Shown here: positions 33,392-39,621 of the stretch, piece after piece | Position numbering within the stretch: position 1 is the first letter of the stretch | How the letters are laid out: each line of letters starts with the position of its first letter | From: Lachnospiraceae bacterium | Lineage (GTDB): Bacteria > Bacillota > Clostridia > Lachnospirales > Lachnospiraceae | Length of the DNA: 39,621 bases | Assembly (NCBI GenBank): GCA_021771755.1 | Contig: JAETOL010000029.1 | Coordinates: 1-39,621, forward strand | Direction of reading: 5' to 3' | The notes under the pieces: generated by a model | Databases searched by the model: none | What the model was told of the DNA's origin: nothing | The model's input: only the letters and a program-made list of their open reading frames with translations | Translations under genes and position numbers: made by a program

Positions 33392-34861
33392 ATGAAAAAG
33401 GGTAGTATCACGGTATTTTTGGCATTGATCTTAAGTCTTCTTTTGTCCCTGGTATGTACCAGTATCGAATCTGTGCGGATGGCTGCTGCCAGGACTCAGA
33501 TCTTGAGCAGTCTGGATATCGGACTGTATTCTCTGTTTGGACAATATGACCGCATTCTTTTGAAGGATTATGATCTTTTTTTTCTTAATGGCTCGGGAAG
33601 TCAGGGAAAACTGAACCTGTCTTCTGTGTATGATGAGCTGGAAAGCTACATGGAGCCAGTACTGAAACAAAATAGTCAGAAGCTGTCTATAAAGCAGGGC
33701 GGGTTTTCCGGTTATCGTCTGGCGACAGATCAGGATGGAGAGGTTTTCTTTCGACAGGTAGTGACTTATATGAAAAAAACATTGGGAGTTCAGGGAATCC
33801 AGAACCTGGTAGATCAGTTTCAGGAATCCGGGGAACGAGTCCGGGAAGCGGAGGAGACAGGAACTCAGTCAGAAGAGAATCAGTCAATTGAAAATTATGA
33901 TTTGGAAATGGATACAGCGGCTCAGAACAGTGAAGCGGCCCGTCAGGAAGAAGAGAATGCATCAGGAGAAGGAAGAGAACCGGAATTATCAGATGGAACA
34001 CCGCCTCCACAGACAGTCAATCCTATTCCTATACTGAAAAGAATACGAAATATGAGCCTGCTTGATCTTATTGTACCTGCTGGAACAGGAATCTCAGAAA
34101 ACACGGTAGAAAAATCCGCTCTGCTTTCCGGACGAAAATGTCAAAAGGGAATGGGAATATCGGATGAGGTGAAAAAAGATGGTTCGTATGTCTCTCAGCT
34201 TCTATTTCAGCATTATCTGGATGAACGTCTGGGTAGCTATACAGAGCCAGCCAACGGTAGTTTGAAATATCAGAAGGAGTATCTTTTATGCGGGAAATAC
34301 AGTGACAGAGAAAACCTAAAATCGGTTGCAGGAAGACTTCTTATGGTAAGAGAAGGAATCAATGCCGCGTATCTTATGACGGATCCGGCAAAAAGAGCTC
34401 AGGTTCAAAGTCTGGCACTTGCAATTGCATCTGCTTTCCTGGTTCCTCCGGCTTCTGTAATCATTGAGGCGGCTCTTTTCCTCTGCTGGTCTTTTGGGGA
34501 AAGTATTCTGGATCTTAGAGAATTGTTTCATGGAGGAAAGGTGCCTTTGGTCAAACATGCCGGGAACTGGCAGCTGGCACTGGAAAATCTGTCAGACCTT
34601 ATGGAAGGTCTGGACAGCGAGAGAAGAAGTGACGAAAGCGGACTTACATATGAGGAGTATCTTCAGCTTTTGCTCACATCGGAACGGAAACAGGATAAGC
34701 TGAGCCGAGGGATGGACATGATAGAAATGAGCATCAGAAGCAGTACAGGTCAGAATGAGTTTCGTCTGGATCATTGTATAGAAGCAATAGAGGCTTCTGT
34801 AGATGTGAGAGCAAATCGAAAAAAGACATTTATAGTAAAAAAACAGTATAGTTATATCTGA
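33392..34861 (+). CDS. DUF5702-like tad-locus protein
   Basis: 489 residues behind GGAAAGG. N-terminus MKKGSITVFLALILSLLLSL is a TadE/TadG-like type IVb pilin-like helix. A long external region follows, with an acidic, Gln/Glu-rich low-complexity stretch (about 145-205) and a hydrophobic segment near 330-370. DUF5702 proteins of this kind are encoded in Lachnospiraceae tad loci directly after the pilin gene. A role as minor pilin or surface subunit is inferred. Confidence 0.8.
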   Translation: MKKGSITVFLALILSLLLSLVCTSIESVRMAAARTQILSSLDIGLYSLFGQYDRILLKDYDLFFLNGSGSQGKLNLSSVYDELESYMEPVLKQNSQKLSIKQGGFSGYRLATDQDGEVFFRQVVTYMKKTLGVQGIQNLVDQFQESGERVREAEETGTQSEENQSIENYDLEMDTAAQNSEAARQEEENASGEGREPELSDGTPPPQTVNPIPILKRIRNMSLLDLIVPAGTGISENTVEKSALLSGRKCQKGMGISDEVKKDGSYVSQLLFQHYLDERLGSYTEPANGSLKYQKEYLLCGKYSDRENLKSVAGRLLMVREGINAAYLMTDPAKRAQVQSLALAIASAFLVPPASVIIEAALFLCWSFGESILDLRELFHGGKVPLVKHAGNWQLALENLSDLMEGLDSERRSDESGLTYEEYLQLLLTSERKQDKLSRGMDMIEMSIRSSTGQNEFRLDHCIEAIEASVDVRANRKKTFIVKKQYSYI

Positions 34862-34884
34862 AAATAGAAAAGGGGTGCAGAAAG

Positions 34885-35688
34885 GTGCTTTTTCAGAAAA
34901 AATATAAATATATAAATGGGAAGAATCAAAATAAGTTAACAGACAGTAAAAGGAGAGAAAGGATATGTACTCTGTTGCGCTTCTGGCTCCTGTTTCCCCC
35001 GATGAACAGGCGAGGCGGTCATTTTTCTGAAAAAGCATCTCTGTGCGCCTCTTTGATAAAAAAGGCCAGTATTGCAGTAGAAACGGCGTTGGTGCTGCCT
35101 TTGTTTTTTCTTGGGATGGTAACGTTGATTTCCTTTATGGATATTTATAAGATCCAGACAGAACACCTTCAGATATTATGTGAAAAGGCAAAAGAAGCGG
35201 GAATGTATGCATATGTACTGGATGGAAAGGGGCCGGCGGAGCTGACGTTTCCGGATGTGTATTCCTATCAGCCGGTGGGAGGACTGCTCCCCCTGCCGGC
35301 GGTGCGGATGCACAATACCGTGAAGATCCATGCATGGACAGGTGCAGATCACAGTACGTTTGCTGCTGGTGAAGAGCCTCCGGAAGAAATGGTTTATGTA
35401 ACAGAGTCTGGTTCGGTATACCACAGAAATCCGGGATGCAGATATTTGCACGTAGCACTGAATCAAATTCCGGGATCCAGCATATCATCTGCTCATAATG
35501 CACAGGGAGAAAAATATTATGCCTGTGAAATCTGCAGCAAAGGTCAAAAGCCGGCGGGAATGGTCTATATAACGAAAAATGGAAACAAATATCATAATCG
35601 GGAATCCTGCAGCGGACTGAAAAGAACGGTACGTCTTGTGAAAATTTCTGAAGTACAGGGAATGGGAGCCTGCGGTTCCTGTGGATAG
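34885..35688 (+). CDS. TadE-like minor pilin with duplicated Cys/His motif
   Basis: 267 residues from a GTG at 34885. The TadE-like helix SIAVETALVLPLFFLG lies near residue 62, so the first ~55 residues form an unusually long cytoplasmic segment or the real start is downstream. The C-terminal ~100 residues contain two tandem units of the pattern YVT..G..YH....C..L..C..C: VYVTESGSVYHRNPGC..CEIC and VYITKNGNKYHNRESC..CGSC. This resembles a small metal- or ligand-binding domain found in several secreted Firmicutes proteins. The duplication is unusual for a TadE protein. Confidence 0.78.
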   Translation: MLFQKKYKYINGKNQNKLTDSKRRERICTLLRFWLLFPPMNRRGGHFSEKASLCASLIKKASIAVETALVLPLFFLGMVTLISFMDIYKIQTEHLQILCEKAKEAGMYAYVLDGKGPAELTFPDVYSYQPVGGLLPLPAVRMHNTVKIHAWTGADHSTFAAGEEPPEEMVYVTESGSVYHRNPGCRYLHVALNQIPGSSISSAHNAQGEKYYACEICSKGQKPAGMVYITKNGNKYHNRESCSGLKRTVRLVKISEVQGMGACGSCG

Positions 35689-35698
35689 AGAGGTGTAT

Positions 35699-36115
35699 AT
35701 GAAAATAGAGGAAATATGTACCATAGTATTTCTGGCAGTCAATGCATGGACAGATTACAGAAAAAAAGAAATTTCATTGGTTATTACAGGAATATATGCA
35801 GCAGCAGGAATTGTGTTCAGCATTGTATCAAAACGAGGATTTGGGGATATGATGATTCCATTGGTAATAGGAGCTCTGTTTTTGCTTTTGTCTCTTATTT
35901 CCGGTGGAGACCTGGGGATGGGCGATGGATGGACTTTGCTTGCTTTGGGAATGATGATCAGAACAGATGAATATATTTCCATGATCGGTCTGAGCATGCT
36001 CCTGGCAGCTGGTGTTTCTGTCCTGCTTCTGGCAGTTTTCAGAAAAAACAGAAAAACAGAAATACCTTTTGTACCATTTTTATTTCTGGCATATATGGGA
36101 GGTGTGATGTTATGA
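35699..36115 (+). CDS. Prepilin peptidase, A24 family (TadV/CpaA-like)
   Basis: 138 residues from the ATG at 35699; the frame extends to 35681 inside the previous gene. Aspartyl protease motifs: WTDYRKKEI with Asp19 and GGDLGMGDGW with Asp76 in GxGD. It has about four membrane helices. It would cleave the Flp pilin and TadE-like proteins. It overlaps the next gene as ATGA. Confidence 0.88.
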   Translation: MKIEEICTIVFLAVNAWTDYRKKEISLVITGIYAAAGIVFSIVSKRGFGDMMIPLVIGALFLLLSLISGGDLGMGDGWTLLALGMMIRTDEYISMIGLSMLLAAGVSVLLLAVFRKNRKTEIPFVPFLFLAYMGGVML

Positions 36116-36543
36116 AAAAATATCTGAAAAAAGGAAGTTTTACCATTGAGGCTGCCTGTGTCATGGCTCTGGTATTGCTTACGGTAATAGGAATTCTTTA
36201 TCTTTGCTTTTTTGTACATAACAGGGCGTGGCTTACAGCAGCAGCCTGTGAATCTGCTCTTGCAGGAAGTATGGAGGGAATACGAGAAGGCGGGAAAGCC
36301 GGAGAGACAGCAGAGATTCGCAGCAGAGATTTGGGTAATACAGGATTTTTTGGTGCAGAAAATCTCCGGGTACAGGTGCAGGATGGCAAAAATATAAAAG
36401 TAATCTACATGGCAGATAGCAATTCGGCTTTTGGGGGACTTTCCTGGAAACTAAGAGCTGAAGGAACCTCAAAAGTGATAGACCCGGTTATATGGATTCG
36501 TAATCTGAAGGCCATGGGAGAAATATTGACAGGAGAAGAATGA
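36112..36543 (+). CDS. TadE-like minor pilin
   Basis: 143 residues with N-terminus KKGSFTIEAACVMALVLL, the TadE-type prepilin start with conserved Glu. The rest is a small external domain. It overlaps both neighbours, so it is in the same operon. Confidence 0.82.
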   Translation: MKKYLKKGSFTIEAACVMALVLLTVIGILYLCFFVHNRAWLTAAACESALAGSMEGIREGGKAGETAEIRSRDLGNTGFFGAENLRVQVQDGKNIKVIYMADSNSAFGGLSWKLRAEGTSKVIDPVIWIRNLKAMGEILTGEE

Positions 36544-37922
36544 TGCACACAGAGTTTAGAAGAGATATGGATCATAATTATCTGATCCTTCAGGAAGAGA
36601 CAACAGTGGATACATCTGCATATCAGGTACGAATGCTGACAGGAAATGTGATTCCATCTATTTTAAAATGTCATATCCAGAGTTTGGACGGCAGTCAATT
36701 TTTTTCTTATGATATTACGTCCAGACAGCCATTATCGGTTTTGTATGAGGATAAAAAATTTAAAGTACAAGATCTTCAGATGATCTTTGGCGGATTTGTA
36801 CACGTGATGGAAGAACTGACGGAGTTTTTGATGAATCCGGAGCAGCTTCTTTTGAGACCGGAATATATTTATCTGGACATTGAATCTCAAAAAGTGTATT
36901 TCTGCTGTCTTCCAGGATTCCATAGAGAGATACAGGAACAGTTCAGGGAATTGACGGAATATATCCTTCCAAAGTTGGATCATGAAGACGAACAGGCAGT
37001 GGTGCTTGGCTATGGAATTTACAAAAAGGCATTGGAGGCTGGATTCCAGCTGGAGACAGTAAAGGCAGCAGTTTATCATAAAGAAGAAACGAAAAAAGGG
37101 AACAAAGATGTTATAACAAAAGAAAAATCAATGGAAAAAACAGTGCAGGAATCAAAAGAGCCAGAGACAGATCAATGGAAAGAGGGATCGCTGCAATTGG
37201 AAACAAAAGAAAAAGAAAAGGATTTTTCAAGGAAAAAGATAAAAAAGATCGTTCCCTGGGTCATATGTATAGTATTGCTGCTGTCTGTTCCAGTGGCAAG
37301 TGCAGCCGGTTATCTTCCATGGATTCCAGTGGAAGCCGCCGTCGCAGCCGGAATACTCGCTCTCGGGCTTGGTGCACTGGCAGTCTGGATTCTGGAAAAA
37401 AGAAAACAGAAAAATTCGAGTATGTGGAGAAAAAGGAATGTGCAGCAAACAGATGTGAGAGAAGAACAGCATGAACAAGAAGGAAATAGGTGTTTTTCTG
37501 ATCAATTATCTGATGAGGATAAGGAGATAAAAGATACAGTAGGAGAGACAGGAGCTCTGATTGATAAATTACCCAAGGAGGAACTTTTTGGAGAAACCGT
37601 GGTACTGTCAGCAGGACAACAGCAGGGGCCGGCCAGTTTTGTAAGCAGAGAACCAGGAGAACTTGCTACTATTTACCTGGATCGGGAACTTACGGTAGTA
37701 GGAAAATTGATCAATGCTGCAGATGCAGTGATACCGGTTCCTACAGTCAGCCGGGTTCATGCAAGAATCCGTAAAAAAGAAGATGGATATTATCTTACAG
37801 ATCTTAATTCCAGAAATGGAACATCCGTAAATGGAAGAATGCTGAAAGGGAATGAAGAATACTTATTGCAGGATGAAGATGAGGTGGATTTTGCTCAGGC
37901 CAGGTATGTCTTTTTAAAATAA
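36540..37922 (+). CDS. DUF6382/FHA-domain membrane protein
   Basis: 460 residues. Residues 1-~170 fit the DUF6382 pattern found at the start of such proteins. Two membrane helices lie near residues 235-290, with charged linkers. The C-terminal FHA domain (about 370-460) shows VSRVHARI and LNSRNGTSVNG, the phosphothreonine-binding Ser-His and Asn-Gly motifs. In tad loci of related bacteria it is the last gene and may link pilus assembly to Ser/Thr kinase signalling. Confidence 0.85.
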   Translation: MMHTEFRRDMDHNYLILQEETTVDTSAYQVRMLTGNVIPSILKCHIQSLDGSQFFSYDITSRQPLSVLYEDKKFKVQDLQMIFGGFVHVMEELTEFLMNPEQLLLRPEYIYLDIESQKVYFCCLPGFHREIQEQFRELTEYILPKLDHEDEQAVVLGYGIYKKALEAGFQLETVKAAVYHKEETKKGNKDVITKEKSMEKTVQESKEPETDQWKEGSLQLETKEKEKDFSRKKIKKIVPWVICIVLLLSVPVASAAGYLPWIPVEAAVAAGILALGLGALAVWILEKRKQKNSSMWRKRNVQQTDVREEQHEQEGNRCFSDQLSDEDKEIKDTVGETGALIDKLPKEELFGETVVLSAGQQQGPASFVSREPGELATIYLDRELTVVGKLINAADAVIPVPTVSRVHARIRKKEDGYYLTDLNSRNGTSVNGRMLKGNEEYLLQDEDEVDFAQARYVFLK

Positions 37923-38004
37923 ATCCGTGAAGTTCATTTGTTCCCATAGAAAATAAGATGCTTTCGTCTGTCAGCAGATGGTTAACATAACAAAGATATC
38001 TGCC

Positions 38005-38033
38005 TTGTCATAGGAATTTATTTTTGGTAAAAT
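38005..38033 (+). promoter_or_regulatory. Promoter of the rhomboid gene
   Basis: TTGTCA (38005-38010), 17-bp spacer, TAAAAT (38028-38033). It overlaps an upstream in-frame TTG at 38024, ruling that out as a start. Confidence 0.7.
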
Positions 38034-38059
38034 ATTCAAAAACAGACAGAGGTGAGTCT

Positions 38060-38650
38060 TTGGAGGAAATAAAAAAAGAACCGATAACGGTCACATTGGT
38101 TGTATTAAATATTGTAGCTTTTCTGTTGGTAGAATTTACTGGATTTTCACAGGATGTCGGACATATGATAGAATGTGGAGCGGTATATCCTCCGCTGGTT
38201 ACGGAAAATGGAGAATTTTATCGCCTGTTTACCAGCATGTTCCTTCATTTTGGGATTGAACATCTGCTCAATAATATGCTGGTGCTTTTTGTTCTTGGAA
38301 GCCGTCTGGAACGAGTGGTGGGAAAAGCGCGTTTTCTTTTAATCTACCTGGCAGGAGGGCTTCTGGGAAATGTGATATCACTTGCGGCAGATCTGGGGAA
38401 AAACAGCCTGACAGTATCCGCAGGTGCTTCCGGTGCAGTGTTTGCGGTAATGGGAGCAATGATTTTTGTGGTGATTCGCAATAAAGGGCACCTGGAGGAT
38501 CTGTCTATGAAACAGATCCTCATAATGGCTGTTTTTTCCCTTTACTTTGGATTGGCCAGCACCGGCGTTGACAATGCTGCACATCTGGGAGGACTGCTCT
38601 CGGGATTTCTTTTGGCAGTTCTGGCAGGTCAGCCTCGAAGAAGAACCTGA
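38060..38650 (+). CDS. Rhomboid-family intramembrane serine protease
   Basis: 196 residues from a TTG at 38060 behind AGAGGTGAG. Six membrane helices. Ser124 lies in SAGASGAVFAV and His175 in DNAAHLGGLLSG, the catalytic dyad; HFGIEHLLNN is the L1 HxxxxN-type motif. The last 22 bp overlap the converging kinase gene. Confidence 0.92.
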   Translation: MEEIKKEPITVTLVVLNIVAFLLVEFTGFSQDVGHMIECGAVYPPLVTENGEFYRLFTSMFLHFGIEHLLNNMLVLFVLGSRLERVVGKARFLLIYLAGGLLGNVISLAADLGKNSLTVSAGASGAVFAVMGAMIFVVIRNKGHLEDLSMKQILIMAVFSLYFGLASTGVDNAAHLGGLLSGFLLAVLAGQPRRRT

Positions 38651-39306
38651 AATGTACTTCCTTCTTCGGGAACACTGTGAACCTGCAGACTGCCTTTATG
38701 AGCTTGTATGATCTGTCGGGTGACAGACAGTCCAAGGCCGGTACCTTCCGGTTTATAGGTTACAAAAGGGGTAAAAATATTTTCCATTTGACATTCTGTC
38801 ATGCCACATCCGTTGTCACTGATCTGGACAGAGACATTGCCGTCGATTAAAAATGCGGAAACGGTAATGGAACCGTGCGAGTGATGAATCGATTCCTGTG
38901 CGTTTCTTAGAAGATTCAAGAATGCCTGACGCATTTTAACCTGATCCAGAAAAAGGAGGGGGAGTTTTTCCGGAATGTCTGTAATCAGGGTAATCCCCAG
39001 ATAATCCAGTGCAGGTTTGAAGGAACTGGTGATATTGTTTAAAAAGACTGTCATATCTGTTTGGATAAGTGTAAGATGGTTTGCGTTATTATACTGAGAC
39101 AATTCGTTCAGAAGAGTCCGGATATATTCCAGATTTTCCATGACCTGATACCAGCCATCAAAATCAATTATTTCCGGATGCGCAGTTTCCATCATCTGCA
39201 GTTCACTTTGGATCAGTGCAATGGGATTTCGGATCTCATGAGTGAGTTTGGAGAGTGTCATTTGCAAATCTTTTTTCTGTTGTTCTAAAGCTGATTTTTT
39301 CTGCAT
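38629..39306 (-). CDS. Soluble sensor histidine kinase (orphan)
   Basis: 225 residues on the minus strand with GAGGTGAC before the ATG. No membrane helix or sensor domain. It has LTHEIRNPIAL with His23, N box LLRNAQESIHHS, G1 SDNGCGM and G2 GTGLGLSVTRQI. This size and layout matches truncated or cytosolic kinases of the sporulation-kinase type. No regulator is next to it; its partner is elsewhere. Confidence 0.92.
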   Translation of the reverse strand: MQKKSALEQQKKDLQMTLSKLTHEIRNPIALIQSELQMMETAHPEIIDFDGWYQVMENLEYIRTLLNELSQYNNANHLTLIQTDMTVFLNNITSSFKPALDYLGITLITDIPEKLPLLFLDQVKMRQAFLNLLRNAQESIHHSHGSITVSAFLIDGNVSVQISDNGCGMTECQMENIFTPFVTYKPEGTGLGLSVTRQIIQAHKGSLQVHSVPEEGSTFQVLLRG

Positions 39307-39325
39307 AGTCTGTCACCTCGTGTGC

Positions 39326-39354
39326 AGTGTAGCATTCATATATGTGGGAATCAA
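39326..39354 (-). promoter_or_regulatory. Minus-strand promoter of the kinase gene
   Basis: On the minus strand: TTGATT (39354-39349), 17-bp spacer, TACACT (39331-39326), 20 bp before the start codon. Confidence 0.5.
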
Positions 39355-39360
39355 GAAATT

Positions 39361-39388
39361 TCGTATTGAAAAAATCGACAAAATACGA
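39361..39388. promoter_or_regulatory. Palindrome TCGTATT / AATACGA upstream of the kinase promoter
   Basis: 7-bp perfect arms (39361-39367 and 39382-39388) around a 14-bp spacer, just upstream of the kinase -35. Probably a repressor or activator site. Confidence 0.45.
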
Positions 39389-39422
39389 GACAATAGAGTA
39401 AAATAATGTTTTATAATAGGTA

Positions 39423-39452
39423 ATTGCGAAACTCACTACGCTCGTTCGCAAT
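39423..39452. repeat. Hairpin ATTGCGAA / TTCGCAAT
   Basis: 8-bp perfect arms with a 14-nt loop in the 280-bp intergenic region between the kinase and the next gene. It may be a dispersed intergenic hairpin or a bidirectional terminator stem. Confidence 0.45.
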
Positions 39453-39534
39453 CTTGAATTAAAACAGGAAAGACTTCGTGCGGGGTTCAAAGAGCGACAT
39501 AAAAATGATGCTGTACAATAAAAATTGACAACCA

Positions 39535-39575
39535 ATTCTCAAGGATTTTGATATAATCATAATCAATACGAGAAT
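39535..39575 (+). promoter_or_regulatory. Extended -10 promoter inside nested inverted repeats
   Basis: TGATATAAT (39549-39557) is an extended -10; TTGACA at 39525-39530 is 21 bp away, too far for a standard pair. The -10 lies inside TTGAT/ATCAA arms (39548-39552/39562-39566), which lie inside ATTCTC/GAGAAT arms (39535-39540/39570-39575). This suggests tight repression. Confidence 0.5.
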
Positions 39576-39589
39576 AGGAGAAAATCAAT

Positions 39590-39621
39590 ATGGCACGAAA
39601 TCAGAGATCATATGACAACGA
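39590..39621 (+). CDS. Start of an unidentified gene (3' end outside window)
   Basis: ATG at 39590 with AGGAG upstream begins MARNQRSYDN. Too short to identify. Confidence 0.55.
   Translation, partial: MARNQRSYDN

Noticed and set aside
38024-38060. Upstream TTG start of the rhomboid gene
   Set aside because: It lies inside the promoter (spacer/-10) and has no ribosome site; the TTG at 38060 does.

Overview
The window looks like a low-to-mid GC Gram-positive chromosome of class Clostridia, most likely a gut Lachnospiraceae. The reasons are strong AGGAGG-type ribosome binding sites, TTG/GTG starts, BceS/VncS-like and AgrC/AgrA-like two-component systems, Tn916-family accessory genes, and a tad pilus locus with DUF5702- and DUF6382/FHA-type genes. 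I see no rRNA, tRNA or CRISPR array.

Layout. (1) 1-9730: the end of an OmpR-type response regulator and its intramembrane-sensing kinase, followed by three modules encoding MacB/FtsX-type ABC permeases. Each module is preceded by the same ~105 bp element, with paired TGTAACATTTC boxes 42 bp apart, an inverted AAATGTCCG/CGGACATTT pair and a TACAAT -10. No module has a complete ATPase: module 1 has none, and modules 2 and 3 carry ATPases cut at exactly the same base and joined to N-terminally shortened permeases. (2) 9750-11985: an AgrA/AgrC-like LytTR two-component system with a clear promoter and a 21-bp-spaced direct repeat upstream. (3) 12000-22840: accessory genes: a DUF7662-like protein, a cupin remnant, a SAM methyltransferase, two CPBP/CAAX-type membrane proteases flanking a small membrane protein, a GNAT-YoaP protein, a DUF5301-like anchored protein, two ABC systems, and two fragments of a lost response regulator. 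(4) 22900-33060: a mobile-element core. It has a Cys-rich KTR protein (Tn916 orf6-like), a divergent XRE regulator (orf9-like), a sigma-like protein (orf7-like), a ~490 bp gene-free stretch with dense nested complementarity that may encode a large structured RNA, a DinG/XPD-type Fe-S helicase, three tandem tyrosine recombinases (Tn554 TnpA/TnpB or recombinase-in-trio style) and two paralogous TnpC/DUF6262-like coiled-coil proteins. (5) 33107-37922: the distal half of a tad (Flp) pilus locus, starting with a frameshifted pilin gene that abuts the mobile element. (6) 38005-39621: a rhomboid protease, a convergent soluble histidine kinase, and the start of another gene behind a palindrome-rich promoter.

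How the parts fit. The first kinase/regulator pair probably controls the three permease modules through the shared element, a small regulon for sensing or resisting envelope-active peptides. The accessory block is typical cargo of an integrative element, and the recombinase/helicase block is its mobility end. The element's right boundary falls at the tad pilin, so insertion seems to have separated the distal tad genes from the upstream ATPase/TadB/TadC genes, none of which is in the window. All functional statements come from reading motifs by eye; no searches were run.
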